Of a DNA stretch of 10,327 nt, positions 6,793-10,327 are shown in pieces. The stretch comes from Limnohabitans sp. (GTDB taxonomy: Bacteria > Pseudomonadota > Gammaproteobacteria > Burkholderiales > Burkholderiaceae_C). The notes beneath the pieces were generated by a model, which did no database searches, was not told the DNA's origin, and worked only from the letters and a program-made list of their open reading frames with translations. Both the position numbers and the translations under genes were made by a program. Numbering within the stretch: the first letter of the stretch is position 1; every line of letters begins with the position of its first letter. The stretch covers positions 1 through 10,327 of the forward strand of contig JACDQO010000157.1 of the NCBI GenBank assembly GCA_015657605.1, given 5' to 3'.

Positions 6793-7203
6793 ATGAAGAA
6801 AAACCTGTTGTTGATGATTGGCTTGTTGGTCACATCCCTGTCTTGGGCCGATATCAAGGTTGTGTACCACCTGAGTGAGGGCATTCCACAGGCATCACGG
6901 GCGATTGGCAATATCCGCAACCACTTGGCAGCCGACCCCAAGGTCAAAATCGTGGTGGTGGCCCATGGTTTGGGCATCGACTTTTTGCTGGATGGCGCTG
7001 TCAACCAAATGGACCAAGCCTTTGCTGGGGGCGTCAGCGATCTGGCCAACAAGGGGGTGGAGTTTCGCGTTTGCAACAACACCTTGGTGGCCCGCAAAAT
7101 CTCGACCGACAAGTTGTTGATGGAGGCCAAAGTGGTGCCAGCAGGTGTGGCCGAGGTGGCCACATTGCAAGCCAAGCAAGGCTTCGTTTATTTGCGTCCC
7201 TGA
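6793..7203 (+). CDS. Exported DsrE-family protein
   Basis: A 136-residue protein with a Sec signal peptide (MKKN, a hydrophobic stretch to about residue 17, and a likely cut after SWA at 17-19). The mature part has the DsrE/DsrF-like fold pattern: KVVYHLSEG at the first strand, KIVVVAHGLGIDFLL in the middle, and a conserved FRVCNNTL with a single cysteine, C94. Cytoplasmic DsrE proteins of the Dsr/Tus systems carry persulfide on a cysteine; a periplasmic version beside sulfide dehydrogenase suggests binding or relay of the sulfane sulfur made by FccAB. That role is inferred; the proteins of this exported subfamily have no established function that I know of. The start is set by AAGGAG. It lies 49 bp before the cytochrome gene on the same strand and is probably co-transcribed with it. 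Confidence 0.82.
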   Translation: MKKNLLLMIGLLVTSLSWADIKVVYHLSEGIPQASRAIGNIRNHLAADPKVKIVVVAHGLGIDFLLDGAVNQMDQAFAGGVSDLANKGVEFRVCNNTLVARKISTDKLLMEAKVVPAGVAEVATLQAKQGFVYLRP

Positions 7204-7252
7204 GTTGGTTGGTTGATGCCAACCATCCATTGATTTTTATCGAGGAAAACCC

Positions 7253-7561
7253 ATGAAGATGAAGCACCTTTTGACAGCGGCCACTTTGGTCGCCGTGTCG
7301 GGTCTGGCGCAAGCTCAGATCGATCCACTGCAGGCGCGCAGCCTGGCGGCATCCTGTGCCGCTTGCCATGGCACCGATGGCCGCGCACAGCCCGGCATGA
7401 TCTCGTTGGCTGGTTCCAACAAGAACGACATGATCAAGAAAATGCAAGATTACAAAGCCGGTCGCGTGCCCGCTGCCACGATCATGCATCAGCTCGCCAA
7501 GGGCTACACCGACGAGCAAATTGAAGCCATTGCTGGCTATTTTGCAGCCCAAAAACGATAA
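7253..7561 (+). CDS. fccA: Small monoheme cytochrome c, sulfide dehydrogenase electron acceptor subunit
   Basis: A 102-residue exported class I cytochrome c. A Sec signal peptide ends near AQA (19-21). One heme site, CAACH, lies at 35-39. The axial methionine is probably M78 in ATIMHQLAKGYTDEQI, followed by the usual C-terminal helix IEAIAGYF. It would take electrons from the flavin of FccB, encoded 11 bp downstream, and pass them towards the respiratory chain. Classic FccA of Allochromatium is a diheme protein about twice this size; this is the short monoheme form found with many FccB proteins. GAGGA around 7241-7245 serves as the ribosome site. The tight spacing with fccB is the main reason for choosing this role over a generic cytochrome. 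Confidence 0.85.
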   Translation: MKMKHLLTAATLVAVSGLAQAQIDPLQARSLAASCAACHGTDGRAQPGMISLAGSNKNDMIKKMQDYKAGRVPAATIMHQLAKGYTDEQIEAIAGYFAAQKR

Positions 7562-7572
7562 GGAAAACAACC

Positions 7573-8847
7573 ATGCAACGTCGTCATTTTTTACAAACCG
7601 GCTCCGCATTGGGTGCCATGGGAATGGTTTCGGGTTGTGCCACCATCGGTGGTGGCAGCGGACCTAAAGTCGTGGTCATTGGTGGTGGTTATTCGGGTGC
7701 CACGGCAGCCAAATACCTGCGCATGTGGTCTGACCACAAAATCCAAGTCACTCTGGTTGAGCCCAACAGCGCCTTCATCTCTTGCCCCATCTCCAACTTG
7801 GTGCTCGGTGGCAGCAAGACGATGGCCGACATCACCACCCCTTATGACAACCTGACCAAGCGTCATGGCGTCAAAGTCATCAAGGACCGTGTCAACACCA
7901 TCGACGCCGACAAGCGCATCGTCAAATTGGCGGGCGGCATTGAGCTGACTTATGACCGCCTGATCGTCTCGCCTGGTGTGGACTTCATGTGGGAGACCTT
8001 GCCCGGCATGAACCGTGCTGGTGCCAAAGAGCAAGTGATGCACGCCTGGAAGGCCGGCGAGCAGACCCTGACTCTGCGCAAACAACTCGAAGCCATGCCC
8101 GATGGCGGTGTGTTCGCCATGTCCATTCCCTTGGCGCCTTACCGTTGCCCTCCCGGCCCTTACGAGCGCGCCTGCCAGGTGGCCGACTATTTCACCAGAG
8201 CCAAACCCAAGAGCAAAGTCTTGATTTTGGACGCCAACGACGACGTCACCTCCAAGCCTGCTTTGTTCAAGAAGGCTTGGACCGACCGCTACAAAGGCAT
8301 CATCGAGTACCGCGGCAAGCACAACGTGACCGACGTGGATGTGGCCAACAAGACCTTGAAGTTTGAGTTCAACGAAGACGTCAAGGCCAGCGTTTTGAAC
8401 GTGATCCCCAGCATGCGTGCCGGTGATGTGGCTGTGAATGCCGGACTGGCCACGGCCAACAAGCGCTGGTGCGAAGTCGACTTCTTGACCTTTGAATCCA
8501 AAGCGGCCAAGAACGTGCACGTGTTGGGCGATTCGATCCAGATTGCTCCGGCCATGCCCAAATCAGGTCACATGGCCAACCAGCATGGCAAGACCTGCGC
8601 GGCTGCGGTCATTGCGTTGTTGATGGGCAAACAGGTCAACAACATGCCGGTTTACAACAACACCTGCTACAGCTTTGTGAGCAGCAAAGATGTGATCCAT
8701 GTGGCCAGCGTGCACCGTTACGATGCCGAGAGAAAGACCATGGTGGCTGTGGCTGGCGCGGGTGGTGTTTCGAGCGCCGCCAACGAACTGGAAGGCATCT
8801 ACGCCTTGTCCTGGGCGCAAAACATCTGGGCCGATACGCTGGCTTGA
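7573..8847 (+). CDS. fccB: Flavocytochrome c sulfide dehydrogenase, flavoprotein subunit
   Basis: A 424-residue FAD protein of the FCSD/SoxF family, the normal length. It oxidises sulfide to sulfur or polysulfide in the periplasm and passes electrons to the cytochrome subunit. Seen: a Tat signal with RRHFLQ at 3-8, the FAD-binding VVVIGGGYSGATAA at 33-46, a second flavin motif VHVLGDSIQIAP at 315-326, and a C-terminal FCSD flavin-binding domain from about 355. Cysteines C192 (in YRCPPGPYERA) and C365 (in NNTCYSF) match the redox-active pair known in Allochromatium FccB (Cys161 and Cys337 of the mature chain). An oddity is VSGC at 19-22, which fits a lipobox and could make this a lipoprotein. 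AAGGA precedes the ATG. It ends the operon, just ahead of a strong terminator. Confidence 0.93.
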   Translation: MQRRHFLQTGSALGAMGMVSGCATIGGGSGPKVVVIGGGYSGATAAKYLRMWSDHKIQVTLVEPNSAFISCPISNLVLGGSKTMADITTPYDNLTKRHGVKVIKDRVNTIDADKRIVKLAGGIELTYDRLIVSPGVDFMWETLPGMNRAGAKEQVMHAWKAGEQTLTLRKQLEAMPDGGVFAMSIPLAPYRCPPGPYERACQVADYFTRAKPKSKVLILDANDDVTSKPALFKKAWTDRYKGIIEYRGKHNVTDVDVANKTLKFEFNEDVKASVLNVIPSMRAGDVAVNAGLATANKRWCEVDFLTFESKAAKNVHVLGDSIQIAPAMPKSGHMANQHGKTCAAAVIALLMGKQVNNMPVYNNTCYSFVSSKDVIHVASVHRYDAERKTMVAVAGAGGVSSAANELEGIYALSWAQNIWADTLA

Positions 8848-8866
8848 TGCTCTAAGGGCTCACCCC

Positions 8867-8902
8867 AAAACGCCGCAGTCTGAGGACTTGCGGCGTTTTT
8901 TT
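8867..8902. terminator. Strong intrinsic terminator after fccB, usable in both directions
   Basis: AAAACGCCGC (8867-8876) pairs with GCGGCGTTTT (8890-8899). The stem extends inward through AGTC/GACT with one bulged T and a TGAG loop. Seven T residues (8896-8902) follow on the + strand. On the - strand the same hairpin ends in TTTT, so it can also stop transcription of the convergent yeeE gene. Confidence 0.9.
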
Positions 8903-8912
8903 GGGTGGGTGT

Positions 8913-9973
8913 TTACATGGCCCAGCCCATGCTGCGGTGGATGCGCCACGAAATGCCTGCACCCAACCAGATTGCGATCAAAGTGAGCCAAGCAGTCGCC
9001 GAGAAAATGGATCCACCGGTCAAGCCAGCGCCCACGGTGCAGCCGCCAGCCAACACAGCACCAAAACCCATGAGCACAGCGCCCGTCAGGTAATGGCCGA
9101 GTTTGTTTTCGGTTTTGAAGCCTTCAAATTTGAACTCGCCACCCACCATGGCCCCCAACAGAGAGCCGATAAATGTGGCGGGCAATAAACCGGCATCAAA
9201 ACCCACGCTGGGTGATGTGGCGCTGGACAGCACCCGCATCAACATTTCTGCCGATGCGCTGCTGAAACTCAGGCTTTGGATTTGAATGGCTTCAAACGAC
9301 TGTGACGCGATGGCCTGGGTCAAACCCCATCCGAGAGCAATGCTCAATCCCGTGACCAGTGCAAATACGGCCAAGGCCAGCGCTGGGGATGTGTTTTGAA
9401 GAAAAAGTAAAAACCGGTGGCCAATGCCAACAAAGCCAGAACCAGGCCACCCGTCGCGCCAAGCCCTGTGATGTGCAACAAGTCACGTGACGGACCACCA
9501 TCCACAGGCCACCAGCCTGCCAGGGCTTTGCGAGCGGGAGCCAACCAACCAGCAATGCTGGCTTGAACCGTGACCGCAAAACCAAACCAGCCAACAATGC
9601 ACGCATGTTGCCGTTGGCCGACAAGATCAGCAAACGGCTGGCGCAGCCGCGCGTCAGGATCATGCCGGCGCCAAAAAACAGCCACCCAAACAGCGCCTGA
9701 AATGCTGCCAGGCATGGCGATGTAGCGGGCGTCTGTTGGTTTGAGGCCACCCATGAACACCAAAGCCTGCACACCCACCAGGCAAGCCCCAAATGCCAGC
9801 CACCAGACGCTGAACCGATCGCGCGCCTGACCTTCGCAGCATTCGATCACGGCCGCACGGGCACAAAATCGGCTGCGTTGGGCTGCAAAACCGAAAATGA
9901 AACCCACCAAGGCACCGGCCATGGCCAATACATGGGTGTCACCCCAGGTTTCGAGCAAGCTTGCGAGATTCAC
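8913..9973 (-). pseudogene. YeeE/YedE-family sulfur transporter with three frameshifts
   Basis: About 353 residues after bridging three indels: a multi-helix inner-membrane protein of the YeeE/YedE (DUF395) family, which includes the thiosulfate importer TsuA and SoxT. The three family cysteine motifs are present but spread over frames: RSRFCARA near the N terminus, ILTRGCASRLL in the middle, and AGGCTVGAGLTGG near the C terminus. The breaks fit one extra base in the A6 run at 9673-9678, one missing base in A4 at 9578-9581, and one missing in G4 at 9385-9388 (+ strand). I chose GTG 9973-9971 as start because TTGGAG at 9985-9980 is well placed as its ribosome site; an in-frame TTG at 9985 is possible. 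The setting beside fccAB suggests uptake or export of a sulfur compound. If the breaks are real, no functional transporter is made. Confidence 0.8.
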
Positions 9974-9981
9974 AAATTTCT

Positions 9982-9996
9982 CCAATAATTCATTGG
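9982..9996. repeat. CCAAT/ATTGG inverted repeat over the yeeE leader
   Basis: CCAAT (9982-9986) and ATTGG (9992-9996) are perfect 5-bp arms around AATTC. The repeat covers the predicted transcription start and part of the ribosome site of yeeE, so it could be an operator or a small leader hairpin. The same half-sites, in the opposite order, flank the candidate arsR promoter. Confidence 0.35.
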
Positions 9997-9999
9997 TTT

Positions 10000-10028
10000 C
10001 TTATATTTACAGGGCCGAGTTGTCCAAT
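10000..10028 (-). promoter_or_regulatory. Candidate yeeE promoter with ATTGGACAA element
   Basis: Read on the - strand, TTGGAC (10027-10022) and TATAAG (10005-10000) are separated by 16 bp, giving a start of transcription near 9993 and a leader of about 20 bases that contains the ribosome site. The -35 lies within ATTGGACAAC (10028-10019), nearly identical to ATTGGACAAT upstream of arsR. A related TGGACAAT lies at 10060-10053. Confidence 0.4.
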
Positions 10029-10073
10029 CCTGTGGCCAACGCAAAACCCTCTATTGTCCACTTTCTTAAATCC

Positions 10074-10327
10074 ATGCCGTCAGTACCCTCTTTGCCACCC
10101 CACCCAGCATGGCGCAGGCGTGACTGTTTGGTGATGGCTGGCTTGGCCTTGGGTTTGGGGCCCGCGCTCGCCCAACGCAGCCCCGCCACACTGCCTGCAG
10201 CGCAATCTTTGCCAGAAGAGTTGGCCCGAGCGATTCAAAACAAGCAGCCTTTGGTGGTCATGGTCAGCTTGGACGGCTGTGCGTTTTGCCGCCAAGCCCG
10301 GCACAGTCACCTGTCGCCCATGCAAAA
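10074..10327 (+). CDS. Exported thioredoxin-like protein, N-terminal part
   Basis: The first 84 codons of a gene that runs out of the window. The N terminus has RRR at 14-16 followed by DCLVMAGLALGLGPALA, a Tat-like signal with a probable cut after ALA near 33. The mature part reads LVVMVSLDGCAFCRQAR, a beta strand followed by a CxxC (C69, C72) as in thioredoxin-fold reductases; CAFC differs from the CGPC of cytoplasmic thioredoxin. SoxW-type and other periplasmic thioredoxins are common next to sulfur-oxidation genes, so a disulfide- or persulfide-reducing role is likely. It is divergent from yeeE across about 100 bp and probably shares its control region. No Shine-Dalgarno is visible before the ATG; the start is chosen because it includes the whole signal. 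The missing C terminus prevents a firm family call. Confidence 0.7.
   Translation, partial: MPSVPSLPPHPAWRRRDCLVMAGLALGLGPALAQRSPATLPAAQSLPEELARAIQNKQPLVVMVSLDGCAFCRQARHSHLSPMQ

Noticed and set aside
7591..8520. 309-codon open frame on the - strand opposite fccB
   Set aside because: The sense strand encodes an unmistakable FccB; the antisense product has no recognisable domain.
9983..9985. TTG as start of yeeE
   Set aside because: The TTG is itself part of the TTGGAG ribosome site that best serves the GTG at 9973-9971; it is kept only as an alternative.

Overview
The window is GC-rich, gene-dense bacterial DNA. The pyrB–pyrX arrangement, the heavy use of TTG leucine codons and the protein types point to a beta-proteobacterium of the order Burkholderiales, probably the family Comamonadaceae; this is an inference from sequence style and gene content, not from a search. 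No rRNA, tRNA, CRISPR array, insertion sequence or phage gene was seen.

Layout. (1) Positions 1-2206, + strand: the 3' end of pyrB (aspartate carbamoyltransferase), a dihydroorotase-like pyrX that has lost its metal-binding histidines, and a plsC-type acyltransferase, in one tight run. (2) 2247-5089: a ferric-iron-type ABC transporter split into two divergent genes, the ATPase fbpC on the - strand and the permease fbpB on the + strand. The 47-bp gap between their start codons is almost filled by a perfect 13-bp inverted repeat that carries a TACAAT box in each direction. fbpB is broken by two opposite frameshifts. (3) 5129-6063, - strand: a six-helix voltage-gated potassium channel with one frameshift between S5 and the pore. 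(4) 6064-6377: a long intergenic region with candidate promoters. (5) 6378-8847, + strand: a sulfide-oxidation cluster comprising an ArsR-family regulator, an exported DsrE-family protein, a small monoheme cytochrome c (FccA type) and a flavocytochrome c sulfide dehydrogenase flavoprotein (FccB), closed by a strong intrinsic terminator. (6) 8913-9973, - strand: a YeeE/YedE (TsuA/SoxT-type) sulfur transporter with three frameshifts. (7) 10074 to the end, + strand: the start of an exported thioredoxin-like protein with a CAFC motif.

How the parts fit. Regions 5-7 form a coherent reduced-sulfur module. FccAB would oxidise sulfide in the periplasm and pass electrons to cytochrome c. The exported DsrE protein could carry or bind the sulfur product, YeeE could move a sulfur compound through the inner membrane, and the thioredoxin-like protein could reduce disulfides or persulfides. 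The ArsR protein has one cysteine before the helix-turn-helix and two near the C terminus, which suits a sulfide or persulfide sensor. An ATTGGACAA element occurs upstream of both arsR and yeeE, at a plausible -35 position in each case.

A data-quality point runs through the window. All six apparent indels fall in or beside short homopolymer runs, and all lie in the three multi-helix membrane-protein genes, while the seven soluble, exported or single-helix genes are intact. Whether these are sequencing errors, cloning artefacts or real gene decay cannot be settled from the sequence alone.
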